Below are positions 52,878 through 62,841 of a stretch of 64,000 nucleotides of DNA, in pieces. Location: NCBI RefSeq assembly GCF_033473495.1, contig NC_088938.1, forward strand, positions 186,001-250,000. The letters run 5' to 3'. Under the pieces are notes generated by a model. It ran no database searches. It was not told where the DNA came from and saw only the letters and a program-made list of their open reading frames with translations. The position numbers and the translations under genes were made by a program. Each line of letters begins with the position of its first letter. Positions within the stretch are counted from its first letter, which is position 1. This DNA comes from Cercospora beticola (Eukaryota; Ascomycota; Dothideomycetes; Mycosphaerellales; Mycosphaerellaceae).

Positions 52878-54343
52878 CGATTTAGCTATAGTCAGTTGTC
52901 GGCCGGTGGTGCCAAGCTTCGTGCGACTAACAGAAGAACCGCGACGATGCTGTTATAAGAAGAGTCGTGATGATAGAGCGGCGACGAGGTGAGCAAAAAT
53001 CCATACTGGCCAATGCCCCCTTACCTTATATCTAAACCATGGGCGCATGCGTTTGAGGACGCCCATAAGCATTGTTTGTTACTGGCGTCAGGGAGAGAGA
53101 ATCGATGTGTGCTGCGGTCGGTGGGGTTTGGGCTGTGCAGGCAAGCGTGCATGCTTTGCCGCGCTCCCGCAAATCCACTTTCCAACTCGTTCAGGCATCT
53201 TCATGCAGGATGAGCATCACAATGCCTTGACGCGCTCAGGAGTTGCGGCGAGATGCGATATGGGCTCTGTCGTCACTGTGTTGAGCGGTGTTGTTGGAGT
53301 GTAGAAGAGTGAGCAGTGAGCAGCGAGCTGGAGGGACAGGAGGGGATTCGAGCAGGAGCAGCCAATCACACGACGCGGGGCATTGCGCACGGTCATCTCT
53401 ACACCTCGAATCTCCAACTTCTAACTAGAAGACAGTTCTACTATACCACGGAACAACTCTCCAAACACTTCATCGCAAAGCTCGGACACGATCACCCAGT
53501 TCTCCCTCCAGCCCTACCCCACCTTCACCTCGCCCTAGCCATGACCCTCCCCAGTACTAGCGACTAGTGCACAAAACCCACGCATCACCATCCCAGCCAA
53601 GACTATCGAAAAACGCCTCACGAGAGAACTAATCAGCCACTTTGACAACTCACGAGATCACGCGAAAGACTCCACAGCATGCGGCTCACCTCATAGCCAT
53701 GCACGTCAGACAGACCATTGACGTTGGTGCTACAGACGCGCCCAAACTTTCATAGCTCGTCTCCAGGCATCGACGAGGCTGTGCAAGCTCGAAGCGGGAA
53801 AGCGGCTCTCCACAGCTCTCACTCTTGCGAGATTTTCTGTCGAGGAAGAGCCACACATTCTCTGCCACAATGCTCACAGGCATGCCGACATGCATGACAT
53901 TCGTCGTCCGGATTCGCTGAGCATCCCTCTGCCGTTGCTGGCTGTGGCTCGGTCTGCGTCGTGCCGTAGCTTCCGCCAACCGGTGAAAAGATGCAGATGG
54001 GTGGTCAGCAGGTCGTGCTGGCAAGTCGCGACTTGCACGCTTGTCAATGCTCGCTTGCAGGGGACTGCGAGCCTCCTACGTCGATCTGTTGACATGATTT
54101 CGGGGCCGAGTCGAAGCTCTGGTAGGAGTCGGTATTGGCAAGGCGACTCTTTTCCTTTCTCTGCTAGAAGCTACACTATGGAACACTGTTGCTGTGGGCA
54201 CGCTCCGCTCTTCTATTTCTATGATACATGAGCTTTTTTTGCTGGTGTTTGTACATCTGCTGTGATATGCTGCGTGAAATCGTGCAAATCCGTCGCGTCG
54301 TAAATACATGTACAATGGTGAATCAGCGTGTCTATCGCGTCTG
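52878..54343. other. Spacer in the zinc-finger cluster
   Basis: About 1.5 kb with no recognisable gene; upstream region of member 3 and 3' flank of member 4. Confidence 0.5.
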
Positions 54344-55405
54344 CTAGGCCTGACTGTGCTGACAGCTGCGTTCGTGTCTATCGCGATGATCCTTCCGGGC
54401 AAAAGGCTTGGTGTGGTGCGGGCAACCGATATTGTTGCAAACAAGGTGACGGTCTCTTGGCCCATGGGTGTTCATGTGTCTCTTCAAGTCCTTCATATAG
54501 TAGAAGCCGGCATTACAGATCGTGCAGAAGTTCCGAGCGGGCTTGTGGCAGCGCGCGTGGTGTGTCATCTTGGATTTGGTGTCGAACCGCTTGCCACACG
54601 TCTTGCCTTGACCGCCTTCGCACACAAAATCACCTTGGCCAATGGAGGAAGCGACCGATGCTGCTCGAATTCTGCCCCTCTGTGGCAAAAGAGACTGGAC
54701 ATGATTGCGGACAGTCGCATTCGAGCTCGAAGCTCCCATCGCCCAGTTGTGCATATTCTCAACAGCGGGCACGCCTGCTAGTACGCCATTCATGTTCATA
54801 GCAGGTGCGGCCTGAGCGGCCTGGGAGTAGAGACGTTGACTTGTGGGTAGCAGAGTGGTCATCGTTGGCGTTGGAGATCCAGACATGTCGTGATGATAAG
54901 CAGCATCAGCATGGCTCCTTGCTGCCGAATTCGGCGTCAAGAAACCTGCGGTGTCGATGTACCGATAAGGCTCTTGTAGCGCACCAGGCTCACTGCCGCC
55001 TTCTGACAGAATTGCGAAGCGATTGTGGTTACGCTGGCTCGGTAGTGGGTAATGGCCAGTCCCGATGGCTTGATGGGATGACGGTGGAGTCGGGTAAAAG
55101 TTTTGCGCTTGCGGATTGAAGGCTTGTTGCGGATGGAGGGGTCGCTGAGGTGTTGCGGCCTCATAGATTTGCTCCATCTGAATGTCGAGCTCATGGCCGA
55201 TGTCCAGGTCTGCAACACCCGTACGCAGGGCCATGCCGCCGTGGTGCGCGTCGATCTCCATACCACTGTCCCTTTCTTGTTCAAGAGATTGCTCGGTGCT
55301 GTCTGCGACGCCTTGAGTGAACGTCCCCACTTGTGCCAGATTGTCGGACTGCTGCATCAGCAGTTGAGGGTCAATGTTGTCGACATTGCCCCATGAGAAC
55401 TCCAT
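54344..55405 (-). CDS. C2H2 zinc-finger transcription factor (cluster member 4)
   Basis: 353 residues, no intron seen. Acidic start MEFSWGNVDNIDPQLLMQQS, then a Gln/Pro-rich middle, the AVENMHNWAMG motif shared with member 3, and three fingers from about residue 265: FVCEGGQGKTCGKRFDTKSK (long Cys spacing), NFCTICNAGFYYMKDLKRHM, and CNNIGCPHHTKPFARKDHRD ending H-x3-C. Fingers 2 and 3 correspond one-to-one to those of member 3. The final CCHC-like finger and the GKTCGKRF insertion distinguish it. Probably a nuclear regulator; target genes unknown. Confidence 0.8.
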   Translation of the reverse strand: MEFSWGNVDNIDPQLLMQQSDNLAQVGTFTQGVADSTEQSLEQERDSGMEIDAHHGGMALRTGVADLDIGHELDIQMEQIYEAATPQRPLHPQQAFNPQAQNFYPTPPSSHQAIGTGHYPLPSQRNHNRFAILSEGGSEPGALQEPYRYIDTAGFLTPNSAARSHADAAYHHDMSGSPTPTMTTLLPTSQRLYSQAAQAAPAMNMNGVLAGVPAVENMHNWAMGASSSNATVRNHVQSLLPQRGRIRAASVASSIGQGDFVCEGGQGKTCGKRFDTKSKMTHHARCHKPARNFCTICNAGFYYMKDLKRHMNTHGPRDRHLVCNNIGCPHHTKPFARKDHRDRHERSCQHSQA

Positions 55406-58068
55406 CGTGTCGGTTGTCTCTGCGGCCGGCAGAGCTCATAGGATGTGCCAGTCAGGCACTTTGGGGCGGCCGATCGAGGAGGTGTCGTGGATCAGGTTCG
55501 TAGATATATTGTTGAGGCGGTATGGATGACGCAGTACGACTGGAGGAAGAGGAAGTCGGAGGAGAAAAGTCGAGTCGAGACACTAAGGTTAGTGCCACAG
55601 AAGAAGCGTCGTAATGGAGCAGCAAACAAGTGTAAAAAGTGAAAGCATGTGGACTTACGTAGCTGCTGGCTGGCGGCCTCTGCAGTCCTCTATACCGTTG
55701 TTGGCGGCCGACGGCTCTGCTTGAACGGATGCAGCTTTGGACCTAGCAAGTCGCCAGCGCAGGCGCAGCACACACCTGCCTCAAGCCATTGACCCCATGG
55801 CATAAGCATAAACAAGCGACTCCAGTAAAGGATGTGTGTCATCGCCTCATGGCCAGGATCGTGCGGATTGCGACACAGCGTAAAAGCGACAGCATGCAAC
55901 GCAAAGGGTAGACTATACTTGTTCCCCGCTTGTAAAACGCGGCGGGGTCAAAGGTGTTCTTGGCCATCGTTCAGCAGCCTTGTGCTCCACGTTGCGACCT
56001 TCCTGCCTTGAGGCGGTCAATTTGGAGGTGTCAAGAAGCCTCTCGTGCTTGGTCTCGTCCAGAAACACACTTTGGACGCTGGCGCAGCGCGAGCTCATTG
56101 GGTGCTGATTCGCCGGCATCGTGGACAGCTGCTGTAATAAGCTGCTGCGCCGAGTCTCGAGCAAGAGCCCAAGCTCCAAAACAGCCAGCTTGGGCGGGCG
56201 GCTTGCTCAAGCTGGCAACGCGTCTTTGGCGGTGCTTGCATCGCCTTTGCGCCAACGCATTGTCTGCCGTCGGCGGCGTGTGTGGTGATGGTGACGGGGT
56301 GGTGACGGAGGAGGCCAACTGAGAGCGGCCGCGGATTGTCTTGTCAGCTCCAACTCGTCCCCCTCATGCAGCGCCCGCGCGCTGAATTCTGTGGTGGCTC
56401 CGTTGATGCGGTTGATTGGTTGTTGGTCTGACGCGGTCCGATCGGCGTGTCGCGACGCGTTGCAGCCTGAGCGAGTGTCAAGCCGTGTTGTTGTGCATGC
56501 GGGTTACACCACCTCGCTGCCGTCTCCGCTCCGCCCTGATTTCCGACGACTTCACGCTCTTTCCGTTGTTGTCGGATCGAAGGTTCCGCATCCGACAGCT
56601 CTTGCACCTTGTCCCGATGCCAGGCCGCCAAGTCCGCCATGTGAGGTTGGCAATTTGCGCGCGGCGACAGGTGTCCGTTGCGGCGGTGACGGAGGATCGA
56701 GCATGATCGGCCTCTCGCTTGACGGAAGGTGCGCGGAAGGGTGTAAAAGCTGCTCGGAGTGTTGCCCGTGGTGGCGGCGCCGTAGTGAATACATACCATC
56801 TGTCGAAAGAGCGGTCGGGCTGATATGCATTGCAGACTGGTGCTCATCAGGACACGATGTGCACACGTGGCTCCACATGCTCAGACATGCCAGCGAGGTA
56901 AGTAAGCCAAGGCACCACAAGTGGTTCCGTCAACATGTGCTTCGCGCATAGCGCGTGTCCTCATACTGGCGATGGCAGAATGATGGTCGAAGATGTGGTG
57001 AAGTCGAGAGAAGACGAGGGATACCCATGCAAACTTCATGGCTGTGACTGCCTGGCCCGGATCACCAGGCGCCCAAGTCTTCGTCTGGCCTGTTTATTAT
57101 GGAGTCTATCTCTTTAGCTTCAACCAGTGGCCTTAGCCGCAAGACGTCCCACTCTTTCAAGCAACGGCCGCTGGAGTCTGCATCTGGCAAGGTACGGCAG
57201 AGACAGGTCCAAACTTCTTGCAGGCATGGCTCTTGGCAATCAAAACACATTTTCAGGCTGAGCATCATGGTCAAATTCGGCGGGCTCTCTTCAGTGGGTT
57301 TCTTTTCATTCGACCAAGTACACTAGTCACGCGGTCCCTAGGCCCATGATTGACATGCGTGAAATTCCAGCTGGTGGACTCCCGGCCAGCAATTCGGCTG
57401 GAAGGCGGCAAGATGATGATCCAACAGCTTCGTGACACTTCTCACGGGCTGAAATGGTGAGCTCCTTCAGCTTGTCCGGCGAAGATCAGATGACCACATT
57501 CGGTCCAAAAGCCCCAGGAACAAGCGCACTAGCTCCCACTGAATGCCTGTGCAACCTTTGACTATGAACAGAAAGAATGAAGCGGCCATACTGCTCAGTC
57601 TGGTAATTTTCAAGGGGAGTATCATGCGGTCTCTGCTTCATCTATTCAGGTGACTTAGGATCGTCACCACAATCTGCCTCTCCACGGCATAGGCAAAGGA
57701 GGATTGCTTTGAGGGCGATCGTGGAGATGACGGCGATGTCTCATCTCATTGTCGCTCGTAGTCGTTTCTGCCGATATCCGAAAGTGCTATCAGTGTATTT
57801 CTTTCCGCGACCGGCAAGCTACAGAAAAGGGCGTCCCAGCAGCCTGGCTATCCTGGCTCGAGCAGACATCCGTCCGGGAACAAGGTATGAGATACGGAGC
57901 TACTGACCGCCTCACGGCTTCCGTCTCGGGAGAAGCTGTTCATCAGAAGAAAGGTAATATCCCTTACCGTTTACTGGAAGGATCTCCATTCGATACCTCA
58001 TCTGTGAAGGGTGGTACATTTTCGGAAGATTTCGGCAAAGTCATCCTCGCGAGCTTTCTTGAAAGTAA
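55406..58068. other. Long gene-free stretch
   Basis: About 2.7 kb. Overlapping frames of 120-190 codons on both strands (for example 56391-56951 plus and 56344-56847 minus) oppose each other, are Cys/Arg-rich and have no motif, so none is called. A frame at 57749-58132 overlaps the end of the next gene and is also rejected. Probably the upstream region of zinc-finger member 4. Confidence 0.5.
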
Positions 58069-59598
58069 CTACTTCGATCGACGTCGCCCGCCCTCCCATA
58101 ACTTGAGCTTCTGCGGCAAAGACCACTTCTGATCAGGCGCAAGACCTTGCAGCATAGCTGCGAGATTCATGTTCTCGCCCAATTTCAGCAGTGTAGCTTT
58201 GTAGCCTTCTGCGGCGCGCCTCATACCTCTCAGCTCGGTCTGCGATGTGTCAAGCTTGCCCTTCACATCCTGCAACTCCTGTTTTGCAACACGTTCATCA
58301 CTTGCCAGCGTCTCCAGCGAGAGCTCGCAGGCAGCGAGGTCAGCTTGCACCTTCTGGAGCTCATTTTTTGCAGCTTCTTCGTCGGCCAATCGCTCCTGCG
58401 CTGTCGTTGTCAGACTAGCCACCTCCCTCTTCAGCGCAGTGATCTCTTTCTGCTGCCTTGTATAGGCATCACGACCTCTCTCGAGAGCTCTCTCTTTCGT
58501 CTCAAGCTTCGTTTTTGTAGTTGACAATTCTCGTTCAGCCGTGGCGTGTTGCTGTTCCGCCATCTGCCGTGCCTTCACCTCGGGTTGGAGTTTCTGCTCA
58601 GCCTGAAGACGAAGATTCTTCTCCTGCGTAAGCTCTTTATGCTTTGCTTGACACAGCTTCACAGCCTGTTCGCGATCCTCGTTGTGGTTTTTGCATTTGG
58701 TTGTGAGACTTTCGCATTCCTTCTGCAGGTCCTTGTGTGATGCCTCAAGATTCTGGAAACGTTCGTCAAGACTTTGGTGTTCTGTCTTCAGCTCATTGTA
58801 CGCGGTCTCCTTGTTGGCCAGTTCCTCTTTGAGATCGACCAAGGTTTTCTTGAGCTCACGTAGCTTCTGCTGCTCGTCAAGCAGCGTTTTCCGTGTCTCG
58901 GTGTGGTGATTCTGAACTTCCTTCTTTTCCTCGTTGATCTTGTTGATCTCCTGTTGAAGATCATGAATATCATCCTGCCACTTGTCGTGATCGGAGGCGT
59001 ATTGTTCTCGCTCTTGTGCCAATTCTTGCTCAATACTGCTCTTCTCCTCGACGGTGTGCTTGATGGTGAGTGAAAATGCCCGTAACTTCTTACGCTCAGA
59101 TTCCAGCTCCTCATCAGCTTTTCGCTTCACGCCGCCAACCTCATCCTTGTGTTGCTCTTCGACATTCTTCAATGCCTGCTCGTGATCTTCTCGAGCACGC
59201 TTGAGCGCGCGGTCATTGTCCAATGCAAGTGCATCAGCGTTCTCCCGAGCTATCGTAAGCCTTGCCTCCTTATTATCCCAAATAGTCTTCTCTTGCTGAT
59301 GAAAGCGCTCCCACTCCTTTTGTTTTTCAGCAATCGCGGAGACCTTGCTGGCATTCGCATCGAAGATTTGGCGGTCTCGAATTTTGATGATTGTGTCTTG
59401 CTCAGCCACAAATTTGGAGATTTTCTGGAGATCCTGCTGAACACCGAGCAATCCTTCGTTGTAATGCTGAGCATGCACATTTTGTTCAACAGCAATGGTT
59501 GGCGTTGATGGTGGCGTGTGTTGGGATGGACAGCCGAACTGCATCGGTACGCTGTGAGTTCTGTGCATTGTGATATTCGCTTGTACGCTGTTAGACAT
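58069..59598 (-). CDS. Long coiled-coil protein
   Basis: The start is taken at MSNSVQANITMHRTH (59596-59598); 18 more in-frame codons upstream are possible. About 509 residues, one exon. After a 60-residue Ser/Pro-rich head, residues about 65-480 are almost continuous heptad-type helix rich in Glu, Lys, Gln and Leu (EEHKDEV, QELAQEREQYASDHDKW and similar), interrupted by few Gly/Pro. The tail LKLGENMNLAAMLQGLAPDQ and a basic end KLWEGGRRRSK look globular. No catalytic motif. Coiled coils of this type act as scaffolds or tethers; the sequence gives no specific partner. Confidence 0.7.
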   Translation of the reverse strand: MSNSVQANITMHRTHSVPMQFGCPSQHTPPSTPTIAVEQNVHAQHYNEGLLGVQQDLQKISKFVAEQDTIIKIRDRQIFDANASKVSAIAEKQKEWERFHQQEKTIWDNKEARLTIARENADALALDNDRALKRAREDHEQALKNVEEQHKDEVGGVKRKADEELESERKKLRAFSLTIKHTVEEKSSIEQELAQEREQYASDHDKWQDDIHDLQQEINKINEEKKEVQNHHTETRKTLLDEQQKLRELKKTLVDLKEELANKETAYNELKTEHQSLDERFQNLEASHKDLQKECESLTTKCKNHNEDREQAVKLCQAKHKELTQEKNLRLQAEQKLQPEVKARQMAEQQHATAERELSTTKTKLETKERALERGRDAYTRQQKEITALKREVASLTTTAQERLADEEAAKNELQKVQADLAACELSLETLASDERVAKQELQDVKGKLDTSQTELRGMRRAAEGYKATLLKLGENMNLAAMLQGLAPDQKWSLPQKLKLWEGGRRRSK

Positions 59599-60625
59599 CA
59601 CTGATAGGATTGAGCAAAGAACAAGTTGGAGCCGCCGATGAGTGGTGAGCAAACGAGCGGCAGCTTGCTATCAGGACATGTATCCTCTTCATCGTTTGTA
59701 TTGCTTGCCGAGACATGCCGTCACATAGTGGTCTGCCAGTCATAAAGGTGGCGGTGAACGACGGGAAGCGGCAGATGCGAGATATGAACGGGAGGCTGCT
59801 GCCATGCGCGCATCCTGTTGACTTTCCCGTCTTTGGCTTGTTGTGGTGTTCTTTTTGTTGTTTGATGGACGAATACCAATGCAATCATTGTTTAGGCATC
59901 CAGCATGGCATGTTGAAGGGCGTCCGTTAGTGAACAAGACTTGTTTGGTGGAAAGACGTGTATGTCTCAGCAACGTGACAGCATGGCGGGAGCAAATCGC
60001 AACCTGCTGTAGTCAGTGTAAGGAAGCAGGAAGGGGTACTTACAGTCTCCTATTCTGTGCCCACCGAGTTCCCAGTGTCTCCAGCAGTAAACCACTTTCG
60101 AAAGTGGCGAGGCGGCATGTGGGGTCGTTATATAGATCCGCATTGACCGCCATGGGGACCTGCATATAGCTCGGGGACAAGGTAGTGCAACACGGGAACT
60201 TTGTATTACCAGAGGCGTGGCAATCCATTACAGTGCTCCCGCAGGCCCGTAAATCTTGACATTGGTGGCCAGCCAGTACTGCAGTGAAATGCAGTTGAAC
60301 ACTGTTGTGGTTGTTAAATGCTGCTCTCGGCCAATCGGGATTTGCACTGGTCGACTTCAGGGCGAGTGGTCGAATTCTGCCAGCGTAGGATAAAGTCGAA
60401 GCCAACCTTGCGGTCTAGTCGAGGCACCATAGAGAACACCATCTCGCACTTATGTTTGATAACCACAAAAAGGCTCTGCCCTTTTCTCTTGATCATCTAT
60501 CATGGTAAAACATACATTTCGTGAGTCCGTGAAAATCCCATCTTAGTTGCTCTCCTCGATCCGGTACTTTTCAATGTCGTGCAGCGGTTTCCCGCCTACG
60601 CCTCCCACATTCAGAGTGGTTCGCC
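59599..60625. other. Intergenic
   Basis: About 1 kb between two minus-strand genes; no gene, repeat or RNA recognised. Confidence 0.5.
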
Positions 60626-61472
60626 TTAAGCCTGAAACGAGACAGCGCGCTTCTCGTCAACGGAGGCGGCCTTCTCAGAGACCAAGACTGGAACGAATTC
60701 CACGTCGCGCTTCTCGCCACGACCGACACCAGGAATCTTGCTGACGATCTTGCCGAGCCACTCGATGGGCTTGAAGAGCTTGCCAATGCCTGCGTTCATA
60801 GATGGGCCGCGACCACGGGCTTCGCGCTTCTCCTCGCCACGGCCAACGCCTGGGATCTTGCTGACGATTTTCTCCAACCAGCCGATAGGCTTCATCAGCT
60901 TATTGAGTCCAGCGCCCATTGATGGTCCACGGCCACGGGCTTCACGCTTTTCCTCGCCACGGCCGACACCAGGAATCTTGCTGACGATCTTCTCCAACCA
61001 GCCAATGGGCTTCATCAACTTGTTGAGGCCAGCACCCATGGATGGGCCGCGGCCACGAGCTTCACGCTTCTCCTCGCCACGTCCCCTTCTGCCGCCAAAC
61101 AACTTGGCGACCTTACCGAACAACTTCAAGGGGCCGGTGATGATTCTCTCGAGTTTCTGTCCAGCGGGTCCTGGCGCCACTGGGTCACGCTTATCGACGA
61201 TGTAGAAAGGACCATCCTCGACATCACGCTTCTCCTCGTCAACATGCTCGTCGAAGAAATTCAACTTCACAGAGCGTTAGCCCGAACGCCCTCAGTATTG
61301 CTGGCGAGTGGCAGCAAGATATCGTTTTACTTACAAGATCTCCCGGGGTCGAAATGTAAGGCTCGGCATCGGCATTGCGAGCAGAAAGGTCGGCGGGAGC
61401 AGCAGCAGGTGCAGCAGACACTGCTGTGCTGAGGAGGAGCACAGCTCCAGTGATCAGGGAAGAGAAATGCAT
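60626..61472 (-). CDS. Secreted precursor with KR-delimited repeated amphipathic peptides
   Basis: Exons 61335-61472 and 60626-61264 give about 258 residues. Signal peptide about 1-20 (LLLSTAVSAA), then a short pro-region. Seven Lys-Arg sites, most preceded by Glu, split the rest as in kexin (Kex2) substrates. Products: a short DVEDGPFYIVD; a 39-residue peptide with GPLKLFGKVAKLFGG; two identical 40-residue repeats (EARGRGPSM..., core GLNKLMKPIGWLEKIVSKIP); a third variant (core GIGKLFKPIEWLGKIVSKIP); DVEFVPVLVSEKAASVDE; and AVSFQA. The cores are amphipathic and Lys-rich with no Cys. The layout matches Kex2-processed repeat proteins (repellents, pheromone-like or cyclic-peptide precursors). 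No DUF3328/UstY-type enzyme is visible nearby. The acceptor is AAG; antimicrobial or signalling activity is inference. Confidence 0.8.
60795..61150 (-). repeat. Three in-frame 120-bp repeats inside the peptide precursor
   Basis: The unit is 40 codons from EARGRG to the KR site. Units 1 and 2 encode the same 40 residues; unit 3 differs at a few positions (for example NAGIGKLF, EWLGK) and lacks one Glu. A more distant fourth relative precedes them. By eye units 1 and 2 differ at about 16 nucleotides. Confidence 0.85.
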
Positions 61473-62841
61473 GTTTTACAATGAAAGAAGAGCTGTCTGA
61501 CCAGCAGACTGGGTTTAGCAAAAAGAAACAAGAAAGAAAAGATGATGCGAACTGATTCTGCCTCTTGGAACAGTGCTGCTCTCATCGAACCTTCTTATAC
61601 TTCCTGTGTTGTGACATCAATCGCTCCCATACGGTGTCTCGGCGAATCTCGTGGCCTCGTGCTGGATCTGGGCGTGCACGGCCATGGTGGGTATTGCACG
61701 TGCGATTGTAGTGGGAAAGACCAACGTACCGGTCTTGCTTTCGGATAGATGCAAAGCAATAGAGAAGTCGGCACGCCCGAAATATGCCAAGATCGGTAAA
61801 TTCAGAAATCTGTTTGGTGATGGGAACAAAGCCACGGGGTAAGCATTTCCCAAGCTTTGGCAAATGTTTTCAAGCTTGTTGTGCAGAATCGAGGCCTTGA
61901 GATGTTGTGGTATTCGGCGGATTCATGGCACCACGGTAAGGTGCCATAGTTTTTCCTGTTAATCCGTCCTGCCTAATGGCAAATTGCCAAGCGGCTGGTG
62001 CTAATTGGGGAAACTCTCCGACGTATTAGGCACGTTTATCATACTAAGCATGTTTCGCTTGTTCAATTCGTGCGTTTGTGTTGTTCGAACGAAGTTGTGT
62101 GGCGGGAATCGTGATGGAAGATGAGAATTGAAGAGTCAGACCGTGGAGGAAAGTGATGAGGTGAGCTTCAAGGTGCCTCAGGCAATTTGCGTCTCAATCC
62201 GGACGTTGTTTCCTTCCTTGGCATTTCGAGAACAGGTTTCAGGCGTCACTCTCTTGACCTCTTTCGTCCACCTCGCACCTATTACAAATCGTGCAATGTG
62301 CCACATCGCACATCAGACAAAAGACCATGATGAGAGAAGCTCACGACATGTTCGATTATCCTCCTCTCCTGCGACCTGGAGAAGTGAAGACATGGACTGT
62401 CAGCCATGCCTCTCTGAACACCGCAATCTGCACAATGTTGCAGCTTATATTATTGACGGCATGCCATCGACGGAGACTCCAACGGGCTTATAGGCCTCTA
62501 AACTGCACGCGTCGAGCAGAACCCAAGATGACGACCGATCGTCATGCGCTAGCACACGGTAGATCACTTTGACAAGCCACAATTACGTTGCCAAGCTAAG
62601 ATTGAGTTCAAAACAAGCAAACAGGATGGCCAGCAAATTGCTGCAATGAGTGCGTTTGGTACGCGTGATTCCTGTTTCTGGACGTGATTCGACGTCGGTT
62701 GAAGTGATTGCAGCTAGATCGCGCGGGAGTCGCGAAGCGTGTAGGTACAAGTATGTTTCCTGGTCGTTGCCCAGTTCTTTCTTTGTTGGTGAGACGTGAT
62801 TTTGCTGCGAACCGCTGACTGCCATCATCCTTGAGGGCAGC
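61473..62841. other. Intergenic, divergent promoters
   Basis: About 1.4 kb between the peptide precursor (minus) and the channel gene (plus). No gene supportable; expected to hold both promoters. Confidence 0.5.

Noticed and set aside
56344..56951. Opposed long frames on both strands
   Set aside because: They overlap almost completely, are Arg/Cys/Ser-rich and show no conserved motif, splice pattern or plausible start context.
60738..61205. Plus-strand 155-codon repeat-containing frame
   Set aside because: It is the antisense reading of the peptide-precursor repeats and has no signal peptide or independent support.
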